Shown: positions 52,166-61,596, numbered from the stretch's first letter. The stretch is DNA of 64,000 nt from Vulcanimicrobiota bacterium (GCA_944322965.1 CALUQR010000004.1:62001-126000); one strand, 5' to 3'. Notes: a model not told the origin generated them from the sequence alone. Program-made: numbers and translations.

Positions 52166-52627
52166 TTAAGTACCTTCCTTGCTGGAATGGGGAGTATCGA
52201 CGATAATCGTCACCGGACCGTGATTTAAGAGGCTGACCTCCATGTGGGCCTGGAATTCGCCCTGCTGGACCCGACAGCCGTAAGTGCGCAACTCATCGAT
52301 AAATTCTTGATAGAGGCGGCGGGCTACCTCTGGGGGGGCAGAGTGGGTATAACTGGGGCGGCACCCCTTGCGACAATCGCCATAGAGGGTAAATTGGGAG
52401 ACGACTAAGACTTGACCGTCTACCTCTTTGAGGCTGAGGTTGAGCTTATCCTCGCTATCGGAGAAGATGCGCAAAGAGACGATCTTGCGCGCCAACCACT
52501 TGACCTCCTGGATCGTATCCTCCCGATTGACCGCCAAAAGGATCAATAAACCCGGCCCGATCTCCCCCACCGGCCTCGATAAGACCTCTACTTTAGCCCA
52601 TTTGACTCGCTGAACTACTGCACGCAT
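52166..52627 (-). CDS. dtd: D-aminoacyl-tRNA deacylase
   Basis: 153 residues, usual DTD length. It removes D-amino acids wrongly attached to tRNA. Motifs: MRAVVQRVKWAKV start, VVSQFTLYGD (catalytic/binding SQxT), and NHGPVTI with the cross-subunit Gly-Pro motif. dtd next to relA-type genes is a common arrangement in bacteria. ATG at 52627, 49 bp after the rsh1 stop; the following cheY-like gene begins 1 bp later. Confidence 0.96.
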   Translation of the reverse strand: MRAVVQRVKWAKVEVLSRPVGEIGPGLLILLAVNREDTIQEVKWLARKIVSLRIFSDSEDKLNLSLKEVDGQVLVVSQFTLYGDCRKGCRPSYTHSAPPEVARRLYQEFIDELRTYGCRVQQGEFQAHMEVSLLNHGPVTIIVDTPHSSKEGT

Positions 52628-52676
52628 AGCCCGCTCCTTTTGCTATAGCGGAGAGCAAAACCTGCTCTCCCTCGCT

Positions 52677-54989
52677 TTACTTACCTTTATCGCGACTGGC
52701 CTGCAAGACGCTGCGCACCCCGCGCAGACGCTTCAAACCCTCGTCTAACTGCTTATTGCCCGTCACTTCGGCGGTAATCTTCACCCTAGCCTGCTCTCCG
52801 AAGCTAGTAGCCTGACAGGATTTGACGGGCAACCTAATATCGGCCAAAGCTGAGAGGAGGTCGGCTACCAAACCGTGGCGGTCCCAGGCCTCCACTACCA
52901 GTTGCACAGCGTACGTCTTAGGCTGGTTAGTATTGTGGACGTTCCATTGGCAATTGACGACGCGCTCGGGGTGCTGCTCCGCCAGATGCTGGAAATTACT
53001 ACACTCTTGGCGGTGGACGGAGACCCCGCTCCCCACCGTCACGTAACCTACGATCTCGTCGCCCGGCACCGGGGTACAGCAGCGGGCGGTCTTAGTTAAG
53101 ATAGTGTCGATCCCCTGGACGATGACCTCTCTCCCCGGGGTGGAGCGGCGGGGCGGAGCGGCTACTTCGGGGACTTGGACCTCTACCTCCGGGCGCGGGC
53201 GCAAACTCTGCAAGCGGCTCACCGCCTGCAAGGGGGAGGTCTCGCCATAACCTATACTAGCCAAAAGGTCGTCGGCGCTGACGAAACTCAACTGCTGGGC
53301 GGCTTTGAGCATCAACTCTTCGTCGGCCCCCAGCTCCTCCAACTTGAGGCGCTTTAATTCCGCCTTGAGAGCCTCGCGGCCCCGGCCGATATTCTCCTCC
53401 CGGCGCTCCCGCTTAAACCAAGCCCGAATCTTACTCAAAGCCTGGTGGCTGGCGCAGATGCGCAACCAGTCCCTCGAGGGGGTCCCATTCTTAGAGGTCT
53501 GAATCTCCACCACGTCGGCGTTAGCCAACTTGTAGGTGAGCGGAACCATCTTACCGTTGACTATGGCCCCTACGCAGCGGTGGCCCACCTCCGTATGGAT
53601 GCGGTAGGCAAAATCGATGGGGGTAGAACCGACCGGCAGATCGACCACGTCGCCCCGCGGAGTAAAGGCCAAGACCTCGCGCGACCAGAGGTCGACTTGC
53701 AAGTGGTCCTGCAACTGCCCCTCCTGCTCCTCCGTCCCCTCTCCCTGCCAGGCCAAGAGAGCCCTAATCCAGGGATAGAGCTGGGCGAAGAGGTTCTTGC
53801 CCCCCTTGCCGGGAGTGGCCTTACCCTCTTTGTAGGCCCAGTGGGCGGCCACGCCCACCTCGTTGATGCGATGCATCTCAAAAGTGCGGATCTGGATCTC
53901 TAAAGGGACGCCGTTGGGCCCTAAAACGGTCGTATGTAGACAGCGGTAATTATTGGGCTTAGGGCGGGCGATATAATCTTTAATGCGCCCCGGCAGAGGC
54001 GACCACAGCGAATGGACTAGACCGAAGATCATATAGCAATCTTCGATAGTCGGCACAATGATGCGAATGGCCGCTAGATCGTAAATCTCCGCTAAGCTCT
54101 TATGGGTGCGCACCGTCTTGCGGTAGACGGAGTAGAGGTGCTTAAAGCGATATTCCAGCTCATTTTTAATATGTAGCTCTTCCAGGCGCTTTTTGAGCGT
54201 CTCGACTACGATATCCATGGCCTCCACTAAGGTGGGGCGCAAGCGATCTAACTCTTGGGTCAGCTGACCGTAAGCCTGGGGGTAAGCGTAACGGAAGGCC
54301 AAGTTCTCCAATTCGGCCTTAAACTCCCAAATACCCAGACGGGAGGCTAAGGGGGCGAAGATGTCCAGGCTCTCCATAGCGATAGCCCTTTGCACCGCCG
54401 GCTCGCAATACTCTAAGGTGCGCAAGTTGTGCAAGCGGTCGGCAAATTTGACTAAGATCACTCGCAGATCGCGGGCCATAGAGAGGAAGATCTTGCGCAG
54501 ATTCTCCATGGCCATCTCTTTTAGAGCCAAGGAGGAACTGCCCTGACGGCGCACCTCGTGCTCTTGGCGGGAGAAGAGCGCGGTCAAGCGGGTCACCCCG
54601 TCGATAAGTTGGGCCTGTTCCGCTCCAAATTTCTCCCCAATTACCTCTAAGGTGACGCCCGTCTTCTCTTCGATGAGATCGTGCATGAGCGCGGTGGCCA
54701 AAGTGGTGGCGTCTAACTTGTACTTAGCTAAGATAAGCGCCACGGCCGTCAGGTGGGAGATGTAAGGCTCTCCCGAGAGGCGGAACTGGCCGCGATGGGC
54801 GCGGACTGCAAAGAGGAAGGCGCGCTCTACTAGCTCTCGCCCCTCCTCATCCAGGTAGGTACTAGCCTCCTGGAGCTCCTGTTGTAAGCGAACCTCCAGC
54901 GGCGTAAGCTCCGCGCTCTCCGCCTCCCCCGCCCCTACGGGGGCTGAGGGGGCGACTTCCGCGGAAGTCGTACTCTTTTCTACGTGCAT
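52677..54989 (-). CDS. RelA/SpoT homologue 1: synthetase motifs intact
   Basis: 770 residues with HD, synthetase, TGS, zinc-finger and ACT domains. Synthetase residues look complete: FKHLYSVYRK, YDLAAIRII (Asp304), RIKDYIARPKPNNYRCLHT, EIQIRT (364-369) and INEVGVAAHWAYKEG. In the HD domain, His79, His103-Asp104 and Asp184 (ADRLHN) are kept, but the family HDxxED reads HDLIEE, with Glu108 at the Asp position, and the following Thr is Lys. Hydrolase activity is therefore uncertain. TGS: FTPRGDVVDLPVGSTPIDFAYRIH; zinc finger with RCCTPVPGD...HRQEC; C-terminal ACT. It is the third of three tandem RSH genes, 42 bp after the second. Bifunctional Rel remains possible. Confidence 0.93.
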   Translation of the reverse strand: MHVEKSTTSAEVAPSAPVGAGEAESAELTPLEVRLQQELQEASTYLDEEGRELVERAFLFAVRAHRGQFRLSGEPYISHLTAVALILAKYKLDATTLATALMHDLIEEKTGVTLEVIGEKFGAEQAQLIDGVTRLTALFSRQEHEVRRQGSSSLALKEMAMENLRKIFLSMARDLRVILVKFADRLHNLRTLEYCEPAVQRAIAMESLDIFAPLASRLGIWEFKAELENLAFRYAYPQAYGQLTQELDRLRPTLVEAMDIVVETLKKRLEELHIKNELEYRFKHLYSVYRKTVRTHKSLAEIYDLAAIRIIVPTIEDCYMIFGLVHSLWSPLPGRIKDYIARPKPNNYRCLHTTVLGPNGVPLEIQIRTFEMHRINEVGVAAHWAYKEGKATPGKGGKNLFAQLYPWIRALLAWQGEGTEEQEGQLQDHLQVDLWSREVLAFTPRGDVVDLPVGSTPIDFAYRIHTEVGHRCVGAIVNGKMVPLTYKLANADVVEIQTSKNGTPSRDWLRICASHQALSKIRAWFKRERREENIGRGREALKAELKRLKLEELGADEELMLKAAQQLSFVSADDLLASIGYGETSPLQAVSRLQSLRPRPEVEVQVPEVAAPPRRSTPGREVIVQGIDTILTKTARCCTPVPGDEIVGYVTVGSGVSVHRQECSNFQHLAEQHPERVVNCQWNVHNTNQPKTYAVQLVVEAWDRHGLVADLLSALADIRLPVKSCQATSFGEQARVKITAEVTGNKQLDEGLKRLRGVRSVLQASRDKGK

Positions 54990-55031
54990 AATAACCTTCT
55001 TTTGGCTAAAGAGAATCTATCGGCGCCCCGC

Positions 55032-57419
55032 TCAGAGACGCTCTACCGTAACTACCGAATCGACTAGACGCAGAGCGTCCATTAAGAGCTCTAGCTCTTG
55101 GACCGAAGCCGCTCCCACTTCGATTCGGATCGTACTCACATTGCGGGCGTAATCATTATTGAACTGGTAATTGTAGATTAAGACGTTGCGACTATCGAAG
55201 ACCCCAATAATCGAATTGGAGAGGCCGTGGCGCACTAAGGCCATAATGAGCACCGTCGAGCGCAACATGAAGAGCTGGGGATCGACCCCGGCGATCCACT
55301 CCGCCCCGTAGAGCTCTACCCCGTCTAAGGGGGCGTTGAGCACGTAAGGACAGGTGAGCCGGTGGATGAAGAAGCCCTTATTCTTCAGGCCCCGCGTAGC
55401 CTTAATGGCGTCGCCGCAGACGGGCGTACAGCGCCTACAGGCAAAGACTCTGGCCTCCGGATGGTCCTGGATGCGCACCGAGAGGGAGATATCCCGCAGC
55501 CGCTGGGGATTGGCGCTCAGATTATCAAACTCCTGGGGATTAGTCTCCCGATATTTCTGCAGGGCCTTGGCGAAGGCGCTGGGGGTCACCCGACAGCTCC
55601 CCAAGGCTACGTAGAGGTCGTCTATCGATTGGCAACCTAAACTTTGGCTGAGGGAGCGCATAATCTCGGCATTATTTTGGGTCCCCGCCGCCCCCTGGCG
55701 AATGAGTTCCGCACAGACCAGTTTATAACCGATAGAGCGGTTGGGCTCCGGGGAGTCGTGGGCCATAAACCACTTGCTCAGACGCTGGCGCGCCAAGCGC
55801 GTGCGACAGTGATTATACCAGGAGCGCGAGGGGGCGTCGACCTGGGAAGTTATAATTTGCACTACATCGTTTTCCCGCAACTCGTAATTAGTGAGCGAGA
55901 CCTCGCGATCATTGACTATAGCCCCCGTACAGCGCAATCCCAATTTAGAGTGGACTTTGAAGGCGAAATCGAGAGGGGTGGAGCCTTGGGGCAACTCGAT
56001 GCGCTGCCCGCCCGGAGTGGAGCAGACGATGCCCACGTTGAGCTCATCTTGGCAGAGGACGTCTAAAAAGTCCTGATTGCCGTCCGTACCCTCCTTAATA
56101 TGGTTGAGGGAGGCCAGCCAGGGGGCGAAGGGGCGGAAGAGGCGATCGGCGCCCCCCGCTTGGGCCTCGCGGCGGTAGCGGCCGCTGAGGAAGACGTTCA
56201 AAACCCCCAAGCGGTCGTCGGCATCCTCCTCCTTAGTGCAGATCTGGATCTCTACCGGCTGGCGGTTGATGCCGGGCACGGTCGTATGCAGGGCCTGGTA
56301 ATTGTTGCTCTTAGGGTTGGCGATATAGTCGCGGAATTTACCTTGCAAGAAGCCGAAGCGCTGGTGGATGAGGCGCAACGCCTGGTAACAGGCGTTCTTA
56401 TCGGAGGCCACCACGCTAATGGGATCTAAGTCGAAGATCTGCTCTAACTCTTTATGCTGGCGGCGCATCTTGCAGAGGATAGAGTAGAGGTGCTTAGTGC
56501 GCAAGGTCACCTTAGCCTCCACCTTTTCGGAGGCCAAAGCCTCCTGGACGGCCTCTAAGGTGGCCTGGACGTCGGCTGAGCGCTGGGAGCGCACCCGCTC
56601 CAAATCGTCGGCCAAAGATTCGTAGATCTTAGGCTCTAAGTAGAGGAAGCAGAGGTCCTCTAACTCCGTCTTAAAGGTCCACATCCCCAGGCGGGTGGCT
56701 AAGGGGGCGAAGAAATTGAGCGTCTCTTGGGCGATGCGCACCTGCTTATCGGGGCGCAGGCCGGAGAGGGTACGCATATTGTGCAAGCGGTCGGCCAACT
56801 TAATAATAATTACCCGAATATCGCGGGACATCTCGTTGACTAACTTAATGAGACTGGCCGCCTTGTCGTCCAACTTGGCTTGGCGGGCCCGCTCCCTAAT
56901 CTGGCTGGGGGTGAGGGGGGAGGCCAGACCGCTATTGACCGTCAAGCCTAAGGTAGCCTGCATAGAGGCGGCCAGACTGAAGGAGGCCTCGCAGACGGCC
57001 GCCTGAGCCGCCTCGCGGCGCTGGCGGGCGCTGGCCTTACCGATCTTGGTCAAGCCGTCGACTAAGTTGCGAATCTCCGTCCCGAAGTAAGCTTCAATAT
57101 CTTCTAAGCGAACCGCCTCTTCATTATCTTCGTGGACGTCGTGCAAGATGGCGGCCGCCATGCTGCCTAAATCTAAATGGTAGGGAGAGAGGATAGCCGC
57201 CACCGCCACCGGGTGGGAGATGTAAGGCTGGCCGTTAGCGCGCGGCGATTGGCGCTGGTGCCAGAAGTTGGCGTAAGGGTAGACCCTCTCCAGGAGAAAT
57301 TGGCGCTCTTGGGGCTCGAGATAAGCTATCGCCTCCTGTAACTGAGCCTCTAAGTGGGGATAGCTGGGGGCGGGGAATTGGAAGGGTAGCTGAGGATTAG
57401 CGCCTGGAGGTAGATACAT
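55032..57419 (-). CDS. RelA/SpoT homologue 2: hydrolase intact, synthetase degenerate
   Basis: 795 residues. HD site complete: HP (His69), HDVHED (93-98) and LADRLHN (Asp210). The synthetase fold remains (DLDPISVV, IANPKSNNYQALHT) but key residues changed: EIQIRT is EIQICT (390-395), the basic position after DLxxI is Ser, and the downstream AExGVAAHWxYK block is replaced by DRLGVLNVFLSG. A segment of about 30 residues absent from homologue 1 (around 140-190) lies between the two HD halves. TGS, CxxC-like zinc finger (CRRCTPVCGD) and ACT domains follow. Predicted (p)ppGpp hydrolase without synthetase. It lies 9 bp after homologue 3 and 42 bp before homologue 1. Confidence 0.92.
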   Translation of the reverse strand: MYLPPGANPQLPFQFPAPSYPHLEAQLQEAIAYLEPQERQFLLERVYPYANFWHQRQSPRANGQPYISHPVAVAAILSPYHLDLGSMAAAILHDVHEDNEEAVRLEDIEAYFGTEIRNLVDGLTKIGKASARQRREAAQAAVCEASFSLAASMQATLGLTVNSGLASPLTPSQIRERARQAKLDDKAASLIKLVNEMSRDIRVIIIKLADRLHNMRTLSGLRPDKQVRIAQETLNFFAPLATRLGMWTFKTELEDLCFLYLEPKIYESLADDLERVRSQRSADVQATLEAVQEALASEKVEAKVTLRTKHLYSILCKMRRQHKELEQIFDLDPISVVASDKNACYQALRLIHQRFGFLQGKFRDYIANPKSNNYQALHTTVPGINRQPVEIQICTKEEDADDRLGVLNVFLSGRYRREAQAGGADRLFRPFAPWLASLNHIKEGTDGNQDFLDVLCQDELNVGIVCSTPGGQRIELPQGSTPLDFAFKVHSKLGLRCTGAIVNDREVSLTNYELRENDVVQIITSQVDAPSRSWYNHCRTRLARQRLSKWFMAHDSPEPNRSIGYKLVCAELIRQGAAGTQNNAEIMRSLSQSLGCQSIDDLYVALGSCRVTPSAFAKALQKYRETNPQEFDNLSANPQRLRDISLSVRIQDHPEARVFACRRCTPVCGDAIKATRGLKNKGFFIHRLTCPYVLNAPLDGVELYGAEWIAGVDPQLFMLRSTVLIMALVRHGLSNSIIGVFDSRNVLIYNYQFNNDYARNVSTIRIEVGAASVQELELLMDALRLVDSVVTVERL

Positions 57420-57428
57420 GGGAGGTGT

Positions 57429-59906
57429 TTAGCGTTCCACCTGCACTACCCCTTCAATATGGCGCAGCTCCTGGAGGAGACTTTGCAAATCTCGCAGGCT
57501 CTCCGCCCCCACCACCATGCTCACCGTCGAGGCCTCTCCCTGGAAGTTATTGCTCAGGCGATAATCGTAGATCTCCATCTGGCGGTCGCGGCAACAGAGC
57601 ATAATCTCCCCGGTGAGCTCAAAGCGACAGATAGCTTTGAGATTGATCTTAGTGCGCAAGCCTAAGCCCTTAGCCTGGGCTCCGGCCAGCCATTCGGCCG
57701 TCTCGTGGATTAAAGTGGGCTCTAAGTCGCGCTGTAGGTCGGAAGTATTGCCCGGCATCAAAGTATCTTGGACGGCCGCATTGAGCACTTCGCGTTGCAT
57801 AATCTTTTGGGCCACGCGACAGTTGCGCCGGTGCAGGATGAGCGAACCGGGGCGATCGCCGATAACCATCACCTCGTCTCCCACTACGGGACCGCACTCC
57901 GCACAGGCGTAGATCTGGAAAGTATCGAAACGGGGGACGTGGATTAAAGAGGAGATATCTTGCTGAGCCGCCCCTCCGCCCGGCATAGCCCGCCAGCCCG
58001 CCGCCCGGGCGCATTCCGCAAAGTGCTCGCTGGCCACCTTGCCGCTTAAACGCCTAGTCCCCAAAGAGATCAACATCTCCCGCTGGTTGGCGCAATTGCA
58101 GCGCCTAGCTAGCTCCGTCAAAAATTGCTGGTTGTTCTGGAGCCCGGCCAGCCCAGCCTTAATGAGGGAGGCCGTCAAAAGCTTTAAGCCGTAGGCTCTA
58201 TTAGATTCCAGGCTGTAATTATCCCGGTACCAATTGCTGAGAGCGCTCTTAGCCTTGGGGGTGCGGCAGGCGTCGTACCAGTTGCGCAGGGGCATGACCT
58301 CTTCGGAGGTCAAGATCTGCACGAAGTCGTTCTCTTTAAGAGCGTACTCCAAACAGGAGACGGAGCGCCCGTTGACCAGAGCCCCGCTACAATGGAGGCC
58401 CAAGTGGGTGTGGACCGCAAAGGCGAAATCGAGGGGGGTAGAGCCGGCGGGCAGTTCCTTAGCGTCGCCATGGGGGGTAAAGCAGGTAATAGAGTAACCC
58501 AGAGGACCGTCTAAGACCCAATCTAAGAAGTCCTTATCGTCGGCGGCCACATCGTGTAAGGCGCGCAGGGATTTGATCCAGGGGGCCCATTTGGCGCCGA
58601 TAATCTGGCGCACCCCTTGGCCCTCCCAGTCGCCCATCCCGCTGCCAAACTCCGTAAAGACCCCGATCGTATTGCTGCGATGGTCGCTCTGACTGGAGAT
58701 CCTAGCCTCTATAATGCGACGCCCCGCGCCCAAAAAGGTGAGGTGGATGGCGCGGTAACTATTACTCTTGGGGATAGCGATATAATCCCGATACTTAGCG
58801 GTATAAGATTGGTAGTGGCGCTTAATGACCCCTTCCACTTGGTAGCAGAGGGCGGTGGAGGGGACGATAATCTGTAAGCTATTTAAATCGTAGACGTCTT
58901 CTACCGAGGTCGTAGCTTGGCGCTCCATCTTGCGGAAGATAGAGTAGACTCCGGCCTCCAAAAGTTGCAATTGGGCGGAGATATGCTCTTCTTCTAAATA
59001 GATCTTGAGCTGCTCTATCGTGCGGTAGTAATCCTCTTGGCGGCTGAGGCGCACCTTAGAGATCTTATCCTTAATCCCTTGGTAGAGGGGGGGATTGAGA
59101 TAGCGGAAACAGAGCTCCTCCAATTCGGTCTTCATCTCCCATAGGCCGAAGCGATCGGCGATGGGGCAGAAGAAATCTAGGGTCTCGCGGGCGATGCGCT
59201 TCTGTTTATCGGGGCGTAGACTGTGCAAGGTGCGCATATTGTGCAGGCGGTCGGCCAACTTAATGAGGATGATGCGCGGATCGTCGGCGATCCCCACTAA
59301 GAGCTTAGCTAGCGAGGCGTTCTTATCGTCTATTTTGGCCTGGCGGGCCCGCATATCCGCTTGGGTCTGGGCGTCTAAGCCCTCCCCCGTTCCGGCCGGG
59401 GCGCCGGAGAGGCGCTGGAAGAGGGTGGCGTTAGCGATAGTATCTTGCAACTCTTCCTGCATAGTAGCTTTAATCTCGGCGATCTGGCGGCGATTGCGGG
59501 CGCTGGCGATGCCGATCTTAGTTAAGCCGTCGACTAAGTTGCGAATATCTAAACCGAAGTAACGCTCAATCTCCTCTAGCGTCAACTTACCTTCGTTATC
59601 TTCGTAGACGTCGTGCATAATGGCCGCGGCCAAGGTATTGACGTCCACCTTATAGAAGGCCAAAATCTCGGCTACCGCCACCGGATGGACGACGTATGGC
59701 TCGCCGCTCTTGCGCACCTGGTCTCGATGCCAGTAACAGGTGAAGGGGAAGATCTTCTCCCTAATAAAGCGCTGCTGTAAGCCGGGTAGATAGGCGCTCA
59801 GAGCTTCGACCCTAGCCTCTAACTCGTCGCGCATGGGGAATTCTAAGGGTACTAAATACTTGCCGGGGAGGGGCTCCCGGCGCAAGGAACTGACTACGGA
59901 AGCCAT
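57429..59906 (-). CDS. RelA/SpoT homologue 3: hydrolase intact, synthetase degenerate
   Basis: About 825 residues. HD site complete: His74, HDVYED (98-103) and LADRLHN (Asp219). Synthetase motifs are more eroded than in homologue 2: the basic KHLYS region reads EAGVYS, DLxxIR is DLNSLQ, and EIQIRT is EARISS (400-405). It shares with homologue 2 an insert containing RARQAK-DDK-ASL (about 187-199), so the two are sister copies. TGS, zinc finger (CAECGPVVGD) and ACT domains are kept. Start: ATG at 59906, with AAGGAGG upstream; an earlier ATG exists at 59924 but is less well placed. First gene of the operon. Confidence 0.92.
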   Translation of the reverse strand: MASVVSSLRREPLPGKYLVPLEFPMRDELEARVEALSAYLPGLQQRFIREKIFPFTCYWHRDQVRKSGEPYVVHPVAVAEILAFYKVDVNTLAAAIMHDVYEDNEGKLTLEEIERYFGLDIRNLVDGLTKIGIASARNRRQIAEIKATMQEELQDTIANATLFQRLSGAPAGTGEGLDAQTQADMRARQAKIDDKNASLAKLLVGIADDPRIILIKLADRLHNMRTLHSLRPDKQKRIARETLDFFCPIADRFGLWEMKTELEELCFRYLNPPLYQGIKDKISKVRLSRQEDYYRTIEQLKIYLEEEHISAQLQLLEAGVYSIFRKMERQATTSVEDVYDLNSLQIIVPSTALCYQVEGVIKRHYQSYTAKYRDYIAIPKSNSYRAIHLTFLGAGRRIIEARISSQSDHRSNTIGVFTEFGSGMGDWEGQGVRQIIGAKWAPWIKSLRALHDVAADDKDFLDWVLDGPLGYSITCFTPHGDAKELPAGSTPLDFAFAVHTHLGLHCSGALVNGRSVSCLEYALKENDFVQILTSEEVMPLRNWYDACRTPKAKSALSNWYRDNYSLESNRAYGLKLLTASLIKAGLAGLQNNQQFLTELARRCNCANQREMLISLGTRRLSGKVASEHFAECARAAGWRAMPGGGAAQQDISSLIHVPRFDTFQIYACAECGPVVGDEVMVIGDRPGSLILHRRNCRVAQKIMQREVLNAAVQDTLMPGNTSDLQRDLEPTLIHETAEWLAGAQAKGLGLRTKINLKAICRFELTGEIMLCCRDRQMEIYDYRLSNNFQGEASTVSMVVGAESLRDLQSLLQELRHIEGVVQVER

Positions 59907-60197
59907 AACGCCCCCTCCTTCCATCTCCCCCCTACCGTCTCTAGAGAGCCATCCCAGCCCATGCGCTTACCTCGATCGAGAGCTCGCCGCTCCGGATACT
60001 TACCTTTTAAAGTACTAGATAGAGCGCCAAATTAAAACGGACTCAATCCGCATATTTCGCCAACCGCAACCACTTTTTAACATTTTAGACATATTTCTTT
60101 TCTGAGCCTTCCTAGGCTCCGGGTCAGGCCGCTCTGGGGGTCCCTCCCCATACTCTCTGAGCGGTCCAGAATTTAACAAATGCCTCTTTTTTGTGCG
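59907..60197. other. Divergent gap between the RSH operon and the 60358 gene
   Basis: About 290 bp. Contains CCGCTC...GAGCGG (60129-60165) that can form a hairpin around a GC-rich loop, and T-rich runs. The RSH promoter must lie here, but no good -35/-10 pair was found on the minus strand. Confidence 0.4.
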
Positions 60198-60226
60198 TTG
60201 ACTTTAGGGACCCCGCTTTCTAAGAT
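60198..60226 (+). promoter_or_regulatory. Promoter of the 60358 gene
   Basis: TTGACT (60198-60203), 17-bp spacer, TAAGAT (60221-60226). It gives an untranslated leader of about 125 nt. Confidence 0.7.
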
Positions 60227-60357
60227 TAACTTGTCAAGAAGTTAAGTTAGCAAGCCGAACTAGCCTTTCCCGGTGGAGAGGATGGGCTCGGCGCGGATCG
60301 GTTAAGTTCTGGGCGACTCACCTGGGAGGGTGGGTCTACCTTGGAGGGTTATTGATT

Positions 60358-60891
60358 ATGAATGATATTAGTCTCGCGGGCATGCATAGCGTGCGCTCTA
60401 CTGGCGCCATGGCCTATAGCCAGGCTGCCTCAGCCCCTCGCCCCCTTCCCTCCGTACAGTCTGAACCTGAGCAACTGGACCAGGTCAATATCGGCTCTCA
60501 CAGTGCGGTAGAGATAGAGCCGATGGCCTTGGAGTCGGTCGCCCTGGAGAGCTCCTCCCCTGCCCCCGCAGAGCCCTCCCTCGAGAAGGTAGAGTTAGGC
60601 GAGCCCCAAGTTCCCACTTATGAGGAGTTTGACGGGTTCCTCATCGCCTCGGCTCCGCCCAGTAAGAGTAACGCTCTGGAATCTACCCAGGGGATCTCCG
60701 TCTCCAGTCTGGGGACTATCGCCCTCTTAGAGGAGGCGCCCGCCGAAAGTCAACTGGAGTCTACCCAAGCTCTGGAATCTATCTCCGACCGTCTGGAGGG
60801 TAACGAGCTCTTCGGTATTGGGATGGTGATGAACGGTCCTTCCAGCGCCGCTCAAGGTTTATACAATTTGGAGGGCCAGCGTCTGGCCTAA
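60358..60891 (+). CDS. Low-complexity acidic protein with the shared N-terminal motif
   Basis: 177 residues, rich in Ser, Ala, Glu and Leu, with repeated ALES/LEST words (ALESVALESS, ALESTQGIS, QLESTQALES). No Sec signal, membrane segment or domain. The N-terminus MNDISLAGMHS aligns position for position with those of the RTX protein and the two nucleases. The C-terminus LFGIGMVMNGPSSAAQGLYNLEGQ is less acidic. ATG at 60358 has GGAGGG 9 bp upstream; a TTG at 60352 is too close to the ribosome binding site. Own promoter and terminator, so it is a single-gene unit. Function unknown; probably disordered and possibly exported. Confidence 0.7.
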   Translation: MNDISLAGMHSVRSTGAMAYSQAASAPRPLPSVQSEPEQLDQVNIGSHSAVEIEPMALESVALESSSPAPAEPSLEKVELGEPQVPTYEEFDGFLIASAPPSKSNALESTQGISVSSLGTIALLEEAPAESQLESTQALESISDRLEGNELFGIGMVMNGPSSAAQGLYNLEGQRLA

Positions 60892-60911
60892 AGAGTAGGA
60901 TTCGTCCTCGC

Positions 60912-60949
60912 TTTGAGGGGCGCTAGCGGTCACGCTAGCGCCCCTCAAA
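60912..60949 (+). terminator. Intrinsic terminator after the 60358 gene
   Basis: 17-bp perfect stem TTTGAGGGGCGCTAGCG and complement around a GTCA loop, followed by TTATTT. The GTCA loop is also used in the nuclease 2 terminator. Confidence 0.85.
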
Positions 60950-60963
60950 TTATTTAGCGGCCC

Positions 60964-60992
60964 TTTACAAAGAGGGGGAGAACTTCTAACAT
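60964..60992 (+). promoter_or_regulatory. Promoter of the ispF unit
   Basis: TTTACA (60964-60969), 17-bp spacer, TAACAT (60987-60992), 64 bp upstream of ispF. Confidence 0.6.
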
Positions 60993-61056
60993 AGCTGGGC
61001 GGCCTTTTGCTAGCGGCAGGGGGCGCCCAGAGAGCTTAGAGCGGAGAGTTTAGGGG

Positions 61057-61596
61057 ATGGAAGCCAGCCAAGTTATTAAGTTAGTACAGCGCCTGACGGA
61101 GATGCGGACCGGGATAGGCTTCGACGTCCACCAGTTAAAGGAGGGGCGCCCCCTCATCGTGGGAGGGGTCCATATTCCCCACCCGCTGGGCCTTTTGGGC
61201 CACTCTGACGCCGACGTCTTAGTCCACGCCGTCATGGACGCCCTCTTGGGAGCGGCCAAGTTGGCCGATATTGGGGTCCATTTCCCCGATAGCGACCCCC
61301 AGTGGAAGGACGCCAACTCCCTCCACTTAGCTAGCGCCGTAGCTAAATTGGTAGAGCGCACCGGCTGGGAGATCGTCAATATTGACGCCCTGGTCGTAGC
61401 CCAACGCCCCAAGTTGTCCCCCCACTTTAAGAGTATGGCGGCCAATATCGCCCAAGCTTTGGGGATCGAAGCCCAGAGGGTGAGCGTCAAGGCTACCACC
61501 ACGGAGAGGTTAGGCTTCTGCGGTCAAGAGGAGGGGGTGGCCGCTTTAGCTAGCGCCCTCCTGCGGGCGCGTCTGCAAGATCAAGAGGAGAGGTAA
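61057..61596 (+). CDS. ispF: 2-C-methyl-D-erythritol 2,4-cyclodiphosphate synthase
   Basis: 179 residues, about 20 more than usual because of an N-terminal extension (ASQVIKLVQRLTE). The core starts RTGIGFDVHQL (metal Asp and His). Then GHSDADVLVHAVMDALLGAA (third metal His) and DIGVHFPDSD follow, and KATTTERLGFCGQEEGVAA is the CMP-binding region. It makes MEcPP in the MEP isoprenoid pathway. The ATG at 61057 has GGAGAG 8 bp upstream; an internal ATG at 61102 would give the standard length. First gene of ispF-61602-62036. Confidence 0.95.
   Translation: MEASQVIKLVQRLTEMRTGIGFDVHQLKEGRPLIVGGVHIPHPLGLLGHSDADVLVHAVMDALLGAAKLADIGVHFPDSDPQWKDANSLHLASAVAKLVERTGWEIVNIDALVVAQRPKLSPHFKSMAANIAQALGIEAQRVSVKATTTERLGFCGQEEGVAALASALLRARLQDQEER

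Noticed and set aside
53445-53903. 152-codon open frame on the + strand
   Set aside because: Antisense shadow of RSH homologue 1; no ribosome binding site and no domain.
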